Position numbers and translations under genes: made by a program. A stretch of 64,000 nt of DNA from Isochrysis galbana (taxonomy: Eukaryota > Haptophyta > Isochrysidales > Isochrysidaceae): contig CM030935.1 of the NCBI GenBank assembly GCA_018136815.1, positions 411,382 through 475,381 on the forward strand. Direction: 5' to 3'. Positions 9,507-18,735 of the stretch are shown piece by piece. The stretch's first letter is position 1. The number at the start of each line of letters is the position of its first letter. The notes below the pieces were generated by a model, which saw nothing but the letters and a program-made list of their open reading frames with translations, had not been told where the DNA came from and did no database searches.

Positions 9507-11471
9507 ATGCTTCTCTCTCTCCTTCTCTATGTGGCTGGCTATCACCTCAGCTGGCAGCAAAAGAGCTTGGATGGGCGGTCCACCATCGCCTCGCTCCGCG
9601 CCCCCCGCGCGCGCCGCGCCCTTGCTTCCGCCTCGCGCCGTTCGCTCGTCGCCCCTCTCGCGCTCCTATGCTGCGCGCCTCTCGTGCTGAGCGCCCCACC
9701 CGATGGCTGGGGCGACGAGAGCACACGCTGGCGGCTCATATTTGCCGAGTCGCGCCGCTCGGTCATGGTCAACGCGAAGGAGAGCCCCGAGCACGGCTGG
9801 CAGAGCGTCACCACAAGCGCACACTTCTTCACGCCGTTCCGTGTCATACGCGATGCCGGGAACCCTGAGCAGTACGAGCTGTACGATCACCTGAGCGGCG
9901 GCGTCATTCGGATCTACGGCATCCCGGCGGTACCTGGCGAAACGACCGCCGCGCGCCGGCTCTTCCTCTCGCACGGGCGCCGGCGGCGGCCGCGGATGCT
10001 ACACGGCGCAGCCAACTCGACACCGGCCCCCCCGCCCCCGCCGCTCGTCGCGCACATGTTCAAGCTCAAGGAGGAGAGCAAAGGCGGCGTTTCGTTGTTG
10101 CCGATGGAGGACCCGTCTGAGCGGCTCACCATCAAGCCGGGCCTAGAATTTGTCTGCGAGGAGGTGCGGCGCAATGTGACGTCAGGCGAGACCGTACTCG
10201 CGCTCGTCGTGCAACGGATGCGCACGCGCTGTGCGCACCGTATCCTCCTTGAGCGCATCGCGGTGGCTGACATGCCGGCCGCCGATGGCGAGCGTACGTC
10301 CAAGGCGAAGAATCGCAAGCTGGTCAAGACGGTGCTGCAGCGCATGGCCTTCGACGTGGGCGGGCGCTCAACTGTGCTCTTCAGCGCCTTCAACCTGGAG
10401 GATATTGACTGGGCGCCGCTCAGCCTGCGCTGGCTCGCGGCCAACGGGCTGCGCAAGCTGGTACTATTGTACGCCGATGGCTTTGCTTGCTCGGCCACGC
10501 GCACGTTGGGCGTGCAGGAGGTGACGCTTGAGTGTCTCACACCTGAGCAGCTCAACCTACCGGTGGACGACGTGTGGAAGGGCGAGCTCACGCCCGATTG
10601 GGGCCTCTCTGCGCGGCCGCTCGAGACGACGCTGCTGCAGCGCGCCAAGGTCAAGCTTATGGAGGTGGCTGTCAAGGAGGGCTTCGACGTAATATACGTC
10701 GACGTCGACCTGCTCGTGATGAGCCCGCATTTCGTGGCTGACGTGGCGAGCCACACGGCCGACATCGCCTTCGGCTCGGATAAGCGCACCATCCATAATC
10801 GCGACTTCCTCATCCACCCCGAGCGCTGTCCCGCCTCGCTGCCAGGCTACCGGCCATATGTGCACGACTGGATCGACACTGGGCTTATCCATGTGCGCGG
10901 TGGCTCCAAGCCGGCGCTTGCCTTCCTGCGCGAAGTGCAGGTGTTAATGGACTCGTTCGTGCTTTCCGATGCCGACGCGGCGCAAGCCATCCTGACGGGC
11001 CACGCACAACTGAGCGACCCGCTCCGCTCGCCGCGCTCGGGCGGCGATATGCTTGCCAACGAGACATGGACCAAGCCGCTCTGGCTACAAACGTCCGACT
11101 TTGTCTCGGGCCGGATACAGCGGCGCGGGCTCGCGGGCCAGCCGGGCATCAAGCCGCTCAACGCGCCGCTCACGCCCGCCCGTTGGGCCGCCTACCAGGA
11201 GTTTGTGCGCACCAAAGGCCTCAAATGGCACGTCTTTGACCAGGCGACACACGGCAACGGGCCAGTGATGGTCGAGAACTGGGCCAATATCTTTGCACGT
11301 GGCCTGGGTTCAACAAGGTTCGACGGCACGCGCAGCGCCCGGCTGCTCTCGGTCCACGTCAACTGCGCGACTAAATCTTTTCTCGAGGGCGGCCCGGGCT
11401 CCTTCCTTTTCCGGCCCGAGCCGTTTTCCGACACGGTCGCATTGGCCACGCATGATTTCCCTGACGACTAA
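9507..11471 (+). CDS. nucleotide-diphospho-sugar transferase (GT77-like), Golgi/ER type II membrane protein
   Basis: A single-exon frame of 654 residues. A hydrophobic segment near residues 47-63 (LVAPLALLCCAPLVLSA) can act as signal anchor or signal peptide. The catalytic half matches the Nucleotid_trans family: VIYVDVDLLVM carries the DxD metal/nucleotide-sugar motif at Asp399 and Asp401, and IDTGLIHVRGGSKPALAFL is the usual second half. Family members transfer arabinose, xylose or galactose to wall or surface glycans; the substrate here is unknown. The frame is also open upstream to 8904 across the GA run. I chose the ATG at 9507 because the upstream part is low complexity and likely 5' UTR. 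The C-terminus ends at a stop just before a repeat-rich zone. Confidence 0.8.
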   Translation: MLLSLLLYVAGYHLSWQQKSLDGRSTIASLRAPRARRALASASRRSLVAPLALLCCAPLVLSAPPDGWGDESTRWRLIFAESRRSVMVNAKESPEHGWQSVTTSAHFFTPFRVIRDAGNPEQYELYDHLSGGVIRIYGIPAVPGETTAARRLFLSHGRRRRPRMLHGAANSTPAPPPPPLVAHMFKLKEESKGGVSLLPMEDPSERLTIKPGLEFVCEEVRRNVTSGETVLALVVQRMRTRCAHRILLERIAVADMPAADGERTSKAKNRKLVKTVLQRMAFDVGGRSTVLFSAFNLEDIDWAPLSLRWLAANGLRKLVLLYADGFACSATRTLGVQEVTLECLTPEQLNLPVDDVWKGELTPDWGLSARPLETTLLQRAKVKLMEVAVKEGFDVIYVDVDLLVMSPHFVADVASHTADIAFGSDKRTIHNRDFLIHPERCPASLPGYRPYVHDWIDTGLIHVRGGSKPALAFLREVQVLMDSFVLSDADAAQAILTGHAQLSDPLRSPRSGGDMLANETWTKPLWLQTSDFVSGRIQRRGLAGQPGIKPLNAPLTPARWAAYQEFVRTKGLKWHVFDQATHGNGPVMVENWANIFARGLGSTRFDGTRSARLLSVHVNCATKSFLEGGPGSFLFRPEPFSDTVALATHDFPDD

Positions 11472-12189
11472 GGAGGGCCGAACCACAGCCCCATGGTGCA
11501 GCTCCGGGGAGCGGCGGGGATACGACTCCCCAGTGCTGTGCGTATGCCAGGCAGCACGTGGGGCTGCTCTCGTTCGTGCGGATTAGCAGGCCACTGCCCA
11601 CGTCAAGCTACTGCAGCCACACTGCTTCCATGCTTCCAGGAGTAGGGAGTGGCGCAAGGGTTGGGCGGCGGGCCGTAGGCCGCTCCCTGCTATTCTTCCT
11701 CAGCCTATTTAATACCTTGTTAGCTCCATCTCATGTGCCAGCCGGGTGCGGTGTTTATCTATGTGTGGTGATAGTAGTATGTCGTATGTCGTGTAATTAT
11801 ACTACCTGTTGCGGTAGGGGGAGCGTCTCCATACCATTCGACACGCTCTATTTTTAGAGCGTGTCTTTCCCTTCGGCACCCTCCGCTCTCCTCTCTCCCT
11901 CTTCTCTCCGCCCCACGCGCGCCGTTCCAGCCGGAATCCTTTCATTCCCTTCCTTTCATGCGACCCCGTAGCGGTTCCCTTGTTTCCTTGGCCGGCGAGG
12001 TCCGGAGTCTCCCGCTCCCGCGCTCGCCACTCTCTCCGTCCCTCCCGCGTCCGTTTCTTCCCTGCTCCATTAGTTTTCCCCCTGTTCCTAGAGTTCCCGC
12101 GCCCCTCCCCGTCCGTTGTTTTCCCTGTTCTTTCGTCTTTTGTTTCTCTTCTTGGCGCTCTCGCTTGGAAGTAAGGCGTGGAACTAGAT
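11472..12189. other. intergenic, no gene seen
   Basis: Apart from the hairpin at 11840-11865, this stretch shows a strongly pyrimidine-rich plus strand (11870-12170, c/t blocks) and no coding domain on either strand. Confidence 0.6.
11840..11865. other. perfect 11-bp stem, 4-base T loop hairpin
   Basis: gacacgctcta, then tttt, then tagagcgtgtc: a perfect inverted repeat about 370 bp after the glycosyltransferase stop. It could be an RNA stem-loop near a 3' end or a small palindromic insertion scar. Function unknown. Confidence 0.6.
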
Positions 12190-12330
12190 ACCCAGATATG
12201 CCTAGATCCTAGATATCTACCTATCTAGGCCGCTTTTTCACGATCTCTATCTAGGTGGATAGCGCCAATGCACTATCTATATCTAGGTGGATAGCAATCG
12301 GCCGAAGGCTAGCAGATATCTAGTAGATAA
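12190..12330. repeat. TATCTAG-rich repeat, copy A
   Basis: Contains ctagatatctac and ctatctaggc blocks and two units of tatctaggtggatagc followed by gcactatc or a variant. The same unit recurs at 18567-18735, so this is a dispersed short repeat, possibly a palindromic MITE-like element. Ends are not sharply defined. Confidence 0.6.
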
Positions 12331-12439
12331 TTACCATATTAGCGCACCTACACTTACAGAGCAGACAGCGCGCTCGTGCGTACAACAGCTACAGCCGCAT
12401 GGCCCCACCGACATGCTACCAAGCACAAGCACGGGCACT

Positions 12440-12741
12440 TATCACAAGGAGGCCGCAGCGCGGCCCCCCGTGGCTTGAGGATGAGACCGCGGCGCGGCGC
12501 GCCGCGCATCCTGTTACTTCATCACAAGTTAAATGATACCAAAGGGGGCCACCGAACGCACAGGGCACACTAACAGTATCGCTCACAAATCAAACGCACA
12601 CACGGGGGGATTGCGTGGGAGACTCACACAAGCGAACAAGGAGAGAAGGGGAGAGATCACGGCTCGACTCATGCGGCCCTCTCCACCTCCTCATCCCAAT
12701 ATAAGTTCTAGGGTGCACACCACGCAAAACCATCCGTGACA
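12440..12741 (-). repeat. 3' LTR of the TRIM-like element
   Basis: Same sequence as 13840-14141 apart from a few substitutions. On the minus strand it is preceded by the purine run aggaggggg (12742-12750), the expected polypurine tract for plus-strand priming. Confidence 0.85.
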
Positions 12742-12918
12742 CCCCCTCCTAAGCGGAGTACGGGGTATGACGTATGACGCTTACAAACAGAGCAAACAGA
12801 CAAACCCAATCGACTCTCTCATCTCTCATTCCGCCTCCTAAACCGAAAGAAAGCAAAACTCAAGAGAAGAAGATCGAGATCGAGCGAGCAAACAATCGAG
12901 CGAGCGGCGTGGAAAAGA

Positions 12919-13330
12919 AAGACCACACCATGTTCCCCAATGGGGAGGTGGGCCACGCCCAGTGGGCGATTTGATCCATTGCGCAATGGCGCAAGGCAAA
13001 CAGGACCACACCATCCCAGAGGGGAGGTGGGCCACGCCCACGTGCCAAGTGGGCGATTTAGATCCATTGCGCAATGAAGGGCGCAAGGCAAACAAGACCA
13101 CACCATCCCAAAGGGGAGGTGGGCCACGCCCGATCGGGCGATTTCAATCCATTGCGCAATGAAAGGCGCAAGGCAAAGAAGACCACACCATCCCAGAGGG
13201 AAGGTGGGCCACGCCCATGCGGGCGATTTGATCCATTGCGCAATGAAAGGCGCAAGGCAACAAAGACCACACCATCCCAAACAAAGGGGAGGTGGGCCAC
13301 GCCCAAGCGGGCGATTTTGATCCACAACGC
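12919..13330. repeat. internal tandem array of the TRIM-like element, 5 units of 84-93 bp
   Basis: Units start at gaccacaccat near 12919, 13003, 13096, 13181 and 13265. Each contains ggaggtgggccacgccc, a gcgggcgatt-like block and the palindrome attgcgcaat. Unit lengths vary by small indels. It has no evident coding role. Confidence 0.85.
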
Positions 13331-13350
13331 CGCCGACGCGTCGAGCCTGC

Positions 13351-13358
13351 TACGCCGA

Positions 13359-13392
<34 letters not shown>
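13351..13392 (+). repeat. (GA)n microsatellite inside the TRIM-like element
   Basis: A GA run of about 16 units, with a shorter one near 13515-13535. Both belong to the internal region of the LTR element. Confidence 0.8.
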
Positions 13393-13395
<3 letters not shown>

Positions 13396-13822
13396 GAGGG
13401 GGGGGTGTGAGGGAGAGTAGCGCGCTCAGCCCAACATACCACCACTCCCTCCCAAAGGTCACCCAAGATGGGCACCATGAAGGCCCCTCCCTCCAACCTC
13501 CATAGGAAGGAGAGGGAGAGAGAGAGAGAGAGGAGAGGGCGCCGTCGCTGCCATCGCGCCATGCGGACCAAGACGACTGCGCGAGCGCGCGCAGCGCGCG
13601 CGGGCCACGAGAGACTGGCCAAGAGAGGCAGATCAACCCCAATGGGCCCACATGGGAGGTCTCCAACCATCCCATGTGGGCCATCCACTCCATAGCAGAG
13701 CCGGCTCCCAGTCGAGCCAGCCGAGGAGTGAGAGAGGTGAGCGCTCTCGCATCGCCGCGAGCACGCGCGAGGCCGGCGATCGGGCGCGGGCATGGCCACC
13801 AAGCCCAGCCCTACCCCCTCCG

Positions 13823-13839
13823 CCCGTGCAGCAGCTCCA
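13823..13839 (-). other. candidate primer-binding site
   Basis: The minus strand reads tggagctgctgcacggg directly after the 5' LTR. It begins with TGG, complementary to a tRNA CCA end. The identical 17 bases follow a gata sequence at 28324-28340 in the copia fragment. The tRNA it would pair with could not be named. Confidence 0.7.
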
Positions 13840-14141
13840 TATCACAAGGAGGCCGCAGCGCGGCCCCTTGTGGCTTGAGGATGAGAGCGCGGCGCGGCGC
13901 GCCGCGCATCCTGTTACTTCATCACAAGTTAAAAGATACCAAAGGGGGCCACTGAACGCACAGGGCACACTAACAGTATCGCTCACAAATCAAACGCACA
14001 CACGGGGGGATTGCGTGGGAGACTCACACAAGCGAACAAGGAGAGAAAGGGAGAGATCACGGCTCGACCCATGCGGCCCTCTCCACCTCCTCATCCCAAT
14101 ATAAGTTCTAGGGTGCACACCACGCAAAACCATCCGTGACA
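13840..14141 (-). repeat. 5' LTR of the TRIM-like element
   Basis: 302 bp, direct repeat of 12440-12741. It is flanked on the right by target duplication gcact (14142-14146) and on the left by the primer-binding site. Confidence 0.85.
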
Positions 14142-14146
14142 GCACT

Positions 14147-15130
14147 CTATCACTCATAATTGACAGATGCTATCAAAAAAAAAACCTTTTAATATTCTCG
14201 CCTCCCCCGTGGCACTGACTCGCATATTCGTAGCCACGCCCCCTTCCCTTCCTCACCCTCATTCCCCGCCTTGCGGCAACTCCCCTCGTGCTCTACTTAG
14301 GGGCTCGGGATATGTGGGGGGTCCGAGCGGAGCTGTGTGCACTTGTCCTCAGCGGCGTGTTCTCCGCTCCCTCCTGTGCCACTGAGTGACCTGTTTGTTT
14401 TTAGAGTTGTTCCATGGTCCCTTGGCTTTGTGTGCGCGGCGTTCCTCTTAGATGACTTATATATAGTGATCGATCGCGTTCTTAGGTGGTAAGTTCCCTC
14501 GGGCCGACGCTTCTTGTTATGCGAGTCTTTCAGCGAGGCCAAGTGCTTTTGCTACGAGGCGGGTGTTTCCGCTCAGTTGTCAGTTGTAGTCTACCTTTCT
14601 CGTTTTCAATGAATACGGGGGCGCTGAGTTCTAGCGATTTCTTGAGTTTGGGCTTTCTCCCTTGAGCGGCTTTGTGCTTTGTGCGTGCGTACAGAGCAGT
14701 GCGCTTTTGGCGGGGTGAGGCCCCTGACTAATGTGGTGAATCTCACTAGTGTAGACTCTAGGATAGGTATGTAGTGGTATTCGTGTGACTCGACAGATGC
14801 TATCAAAGCGTGTTCAAGGGTCTCATCACTCTGAGACGCCTTGAGGTCATCATGTATGTAGCTTGCTGACCTTGGAGAACATGCGCTCAACGCCCGCCGA
14901 GCTAGCCGGGCGACCCAAGTATTGTCGAGCCATCTTCGCTAAAGTGGGCAGCCCGGCAGCCCCGCTGGCCGCCCGGTCGTAGGATCTGCTGGGAGGCCAT
15001 GATCGCGCGCCTTCCACCTTCCACCAAAACTGCCGTCGTGTTGTGATCGCAGCTGCTCCGGTCGTGCGCTCCTGCACCCGCGGTTGTGTTGTCGGGATGG
15101 GATGGCTCGGCCAAGCAGGTAGAGGTGGGG
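14147..15130 (-). pseudogene. hAT transposase C-terminal fragment
   Basis: The minus strand encodes a hAT dimerisation-type segment, GLPTLAKMARQYLG followed by RPASSAGVERMFSKVSKLH (about 14970-14862), with FWWKVEG upstream. After LH there is a 4-base duplication (tacatacat) that shifts the frame; the next register continues with DDLKASQSDETLEHALIA, as in hAT termini. The coding tail is split by a 614-bp insertion (14178-14791) and resumes left of it for a few codons to a stop. The catalytic part was not found. Upstream (right) it merges into another repeat at 15130. Dead DNA transposon. Confidence 0.75.
14178..14791. mobile_element. dispersed insertion family, copy 3 (614 bp), nested in the hAT remnant
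   Basis: Flanked by a perfect 16-bp target duplication gacagatgctatcaaa (14162-14177 and 14792-14807). Its left end aaaaaaccttttaatattct is shared with copies at 26694, 46402 and 51131, and its right half resembles the copy at 51131 (cttgcggcaactcccc, gtgctctacttaggggctc, gtgtgactc end). No coding region. The duplication length suggests target-primed retrotransposition, but there is no poly(A) tail at either end. Confidence 0.75.
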
Positions 15131-15754
15131 GAGAGTGGGTTGAAAAAAAAACTCTTGTTGATCCGGAGGCCCACATTTTTTTATCGTCGGACCGGGGGAA
15201 GATTTCCCCTCGTCTCTCTCCCCGCTCGATTCCGAATCCGAGGCAGAGCGATGGCGACCGACCCGCCTGACAGGCCGACCTTCGCCGCGCTCCAGCGAGA
15301 GCACGGCGGTGGTCAGCCCCCCCTTGTCGATGGTGTTCGGACTAAATGGTCCGAGTACACCGGTCGGCGGTCTCACCGGCGTTTCATGCCACCGCACTCG
15401 GCCGATTTCTGCTTCACCTGCCCACGCAGCATGGCCGCCAGCCCCACACCACACCACTTCCAGCCCCAACCTGAGGAGGATGACACCGGCTTGCCTACGC
15501 GCTCCTACGCGCAGAACCCCATCCAGTATTTTGGTACGCTGCCTCCCAACCCCGCAGACTACCCAACCGCGCGCTCGGGAATCGTGGCGAGCATTGCAAT
15601 ACAGCCGTCTTGGCGTGCTGCGCTGCTTCCGCAGGACTTCCTGTGCCATCTACCGAATGGTCGCCAAGTGCATCGCGTTCGCGAACTCGTTGGCACCGGG
15701 GCAGCGTAAGAGCATCCTCAGCAAGAACTTTCACCAAGCGCGCCCGCTGGCGTT
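15131..15754 (+). other. repeat-borne frame related to 39380-39780
   Basis: The stretch from the A-run at 15145 to about 15540 matches the minus strand at about 39780-39380, including a shared start atggcgaccgacccgc (15251) and the block ttcgccgcgctccagcgaga. The plus frame from 15251 gives MATDPPDRPTFAALQREHGG and ends at a stop at about 15709. No known domain. Presence in two repeat contexts suggests part of a mobile element rather than a host gene. Confidence 0.5.
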
Positions 15755-17600
15755 CGAAAGTTGGGCACTCCGGCCCATTCGGCTGGGTGACGTTAGCGTA
15801 GTTGACGGCGCCACACACGGTCAACCACTGCGCGATGCGCGCGGGCGGCGGCGGCGATTGGCGTGGCTGCTAGGGCGGCGCCTTTGGATGTGATGCCGGG
15901 TGGAGCATTCTGTCCAAGTGGATGGCCGAGAAAGCGCCGGTAGCGCGCCCGATCGCGTGTGAAAGTTGGGCACTCCGGCCTGTACGGCCGGTGACGTAAG
16001 CGTAGTTGACGGCGCCACACACGGCCGACTACGGCGCGATGCGCGCGGGCGGCGGCGGCGATTGGCGTGGCTGCTAGGGCGGCATATTCTGATATGATGC
16101 CTGGTGGGGCATTCTATCTCAGTGGATGGCCGAGAAAGCGCCGGCAGCGCGCCCGATCACGTGTGAAAATTGGGCACTCCGGCCCGTACGGCCGGTGACG
16201 TAAGCGTAGTTGACGGCGCCACACACGGCCGACTACGGCGCGATGCGCGCGGGCGGCGGCGGCGATTGGCGTGGCTGCTAGGGCGGCATATTCTGATATG
16301 ATGCCTGGTGGGGCATTCTATCCCAGTGGGAGACCGAGAAAGTGTCGGCAGCGCGCCCGATCGCGTTGGAAAGTTGGGCACTCGGCCCGTTCGGCCAGGT
16401 AACGTTAGCGTAGTCGTCGGCGCCACACACGGCCGACTACGGCGCGATGCGCGCGGGCGGGGACGGCGATTGGCGTGGCTGCTTGGGCGGTATATTCTGA
16501 TATGGTGCCTGGTGGGGCATTCTATCTCAGTGGATGGCCGAGAAAGCGCTGGCAGCGCGCCCGGTCGCGTTGGAAAGTTGGGCACTCGGCCCGTTCAGCC
16601 AGGTGACGTTAGCGTAGTCGTCGGCGCCACACACGGCCGACTATGGCGCGATGCGCGCGGGCGGCGGCGGCGATTGGCGTGGCTGCTAGGGCGGCATATT
16701 CTGATATGGTGCCTGGTGGGGCATTCTATCTCGGTGGATGGCCGAGAAAGCGCCGGCAGCGCGCCCGATCGCGTGTGAAAGTTGGGCACTCCGGCCCGTA
16801 CGGCCGGTGACGTAAGCGTAGTTGACGGCGCCACACACGGCCGACTACGGCGCGATGCGCGCGGGCGGCGGCGGCGATTGGCGTGGCTGCTAGGGCGGCA
16901 TATTCTGATATGGTGCCTGGTGGGGCATTCTATCTCGGTGGATGGCCGAGAAAGCGCCGGCAGCGCGCCCGATCGCGTGTGAAAATTGGGCACTCCGGCC
17001 CGTACGGCCGGTGACGTAAGCGTAGTTGACGGCGCCACACACGGCCGACTACGGCGCGATGCGCGCGGGCGGCGGCGGCGATTGGCGTGGCTGCTAGGGC
17101 GGCATATTCTGATATGATGCCTGGTGGGGCATTCTATCTCGGTGGATGGCCGAGAAAGTGTCGGCAGCGCGCCCGATCGCGTGTGAAAGTTGGGCACTCC
17201 GGCCCATTCGGCCGGGTGACGTCAGCGTAGTTGACGGCGCCACACACGGCCGACTACGATGCAATGCGCGCGGGCGGCGGCGGCGATTGGCGTGGGTGGC
17301 AGGATGGCATTGTTTGATTTAGTTGTTGGCGATGCATCCACACTAGTCACATCGACCAAAACACGCGAGGAGCGCGCCCGGTAGCGGTGGGAAGTTGGGT
17401 ACTCGAGCGCATCTCGGTACGATAACGTCGACGCGGTTTCTGCGCCAAGGCCGATTTTCGACAAGGTGCGCGAGGGTAGAGAGGGCAATTGGCTCAGCCA
17501 CTAGGGCAGTAGATCTTGATTTGCCTTCATGTTCTGTCACTAGTTGAAGTGGATGAACAAAGAAGTCCATGCTGCCCGCCCGGTCGCGGTGCCAAGTTAG
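15755..17600. repeat. 204-bp tandem satellite-like array, about 9 units
   Basis: The marker ttgggcactc recurs at 15761, 15966, 16170, 16374, 16578, 16782, 16986 and 17190, a step of 204-205 bp. A diverged unit follows at 17394 (ttgggtactc) and a poor one near 17595. Units carry gacggcgccacacacggcc, gcgcgcgggcgg blocks and tggtggggcattct. Because 204 is 3 x 68, long frames persist on both strands (for example minus 16157-16585 and 16595-17197), but these are probably a by-product. Divergence grows to the right, so the core is younger. Confidence 0.93.
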
Positions 17601-18566
17601 CCGCTCTAGCCCTCGGTGACTAGTGGTTCACGTGAGCGTCTTGAGTTTTGTGATACTTTCGTGCACATTGAAGTCCAATAATACGAGTATGGCTCATGGT
17701 TCAGTGTGCATAGAAGCGGGCCTTGTGGACCCAGTAAGTTGGCGTCACAAATTTCCTCGTCATTCGATGTTTGTGCCTCGCATGAAGGGCCTCACCAAAA
17801 ATATACCGGAGGGGGGCCCGACTGTATTTCGAGCTCCGTCTTCGAAGGCCCGAAATTCGGTAATTTTTTTGAAAATTTCGCCGGAGAACCGCGGTTTTTT
17901 TTGCTGATCCATCCTACCGGAGCCCTTACGGAGCTTGCTTAGCTCTTCAATCTCCCATTGTAGCCGGTGCCCTCCGCACCTCCATAGTGGATAGTGGCCC
18001 CTAGTGAGTGACCGGGCTATCCAAGTGGGCGCGTTGGCATGTCAGCTGTCGGAAGGAAGGGCTCGATAGCTGGGGCGTGTGTTGTGTGCTGACACGTCTG
18101 CCCTTTGGGGACGGGAGAGGATGGAGTTCCAGCCCCGCAACCCCGAAAGTGGCCTTTGGTGGGCACTAGCATCCTTCATTGTGGTTCCAACGCGCCAAAA
18201 TCTACTAAAACAAAACTCCCTGGCCACCGCGAAAAAAACACCGCATTGTTCGCTCTCGTACTCGCCACCATGAAACAATTGGCTTCTGAAACTTTGCACA
18301 AGCTCTTATCATAGCATGAGACACCCCTCCATGCATTCACATCGACTATTGGGTGCAATTGTGAAAAGTCGATTTTTCCCGTCCCCACCTCTAAAGCAGG
18401 CGGTGCTGCCGTCATGCGGCTGGCTCGCGCCACATGGCCCAAGCCGAGCATCCTGCTTCGTTCGGCGCTGTTTCGCGCTCGGCAAGGGGGGGAGAGGGGG
18501 GGGGTGGACAGGGGGGAACGGGGGGGGGGGGCTGGGGGCTGGGGGCGTGGTTCTAACTTTAGTACG
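17601..18566. other. no gene seen
   Basis: Moderate-GC DNA with short frames only and a poly-G rich patch at 18486-18545. No domain, terminal repeat or RNA gene was recognised. Confidence 0.6.
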
Positions 18567-18735
18567 GTCCTAGATATCTAGATATCTAGATATCTAGGCC
18601 GAAAAATCCACTATCCACTATCTATATCTATATCTAGGTGGATAGCACCAAGGCACTATCGCACTATCTGTATCTAGGTGGATAGCTCCAAGGCACTATG
18701 TACTATCGACTTCTATATCTAGATAGTGCTCGTCA
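18567..18735. repeat. TATCTAG-rich repeat, copy B
   Basis: Three ctagatat units in a row, then ggccgaaaaatccactatcc, then three units around tatctaggtggatagc with caaggcactat spacers, ending in ctatatctagatagtg. It is homologous in order to 12190-12330. Highly palindromic. Confidence 0.7.

Larger units (their letters stand above)
12440..14141 (-). mobile_element. complete short non-autonomous LTR element (TRIM/LARD type)
   Basis: Two 302-bp direct repeats (12440-12741 and 13840-14141) enclose 1.1 kb with no retroelement protein. The target duplication gcact lies at 12435-12439 and 14142-14146. Read on the minus strand the LTR starts tgtcacgg and ends gtgata. A candidate primer-binding site abuts the 5' LTR and a polypurine tract abuts the 3' LTR. 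The LTRs differ at about 7 sites by eye (roughly 2%), so insertion is fairly recent. It looks whole as a non-autonomous element. It shares its primer-binding site sequence with the copia fragment near 28324-28340, which suggests a copia partner. Confidence 0.85.

Noticed and set aside
12919-13330. CRISPR-like array
   Set aside because: Units are 84-93 bp, nearly identical throughout with no unique spacers, and lie inside an LTR element of a eukaryote.
15755-17197. Long minus-strand frames across the 204-bp array as repeat-protein genes
   Set aside because: Frames persist because the unit is divisible by three and GC-rich. No start context, no splice sites and no known fold; both strands look equally open.
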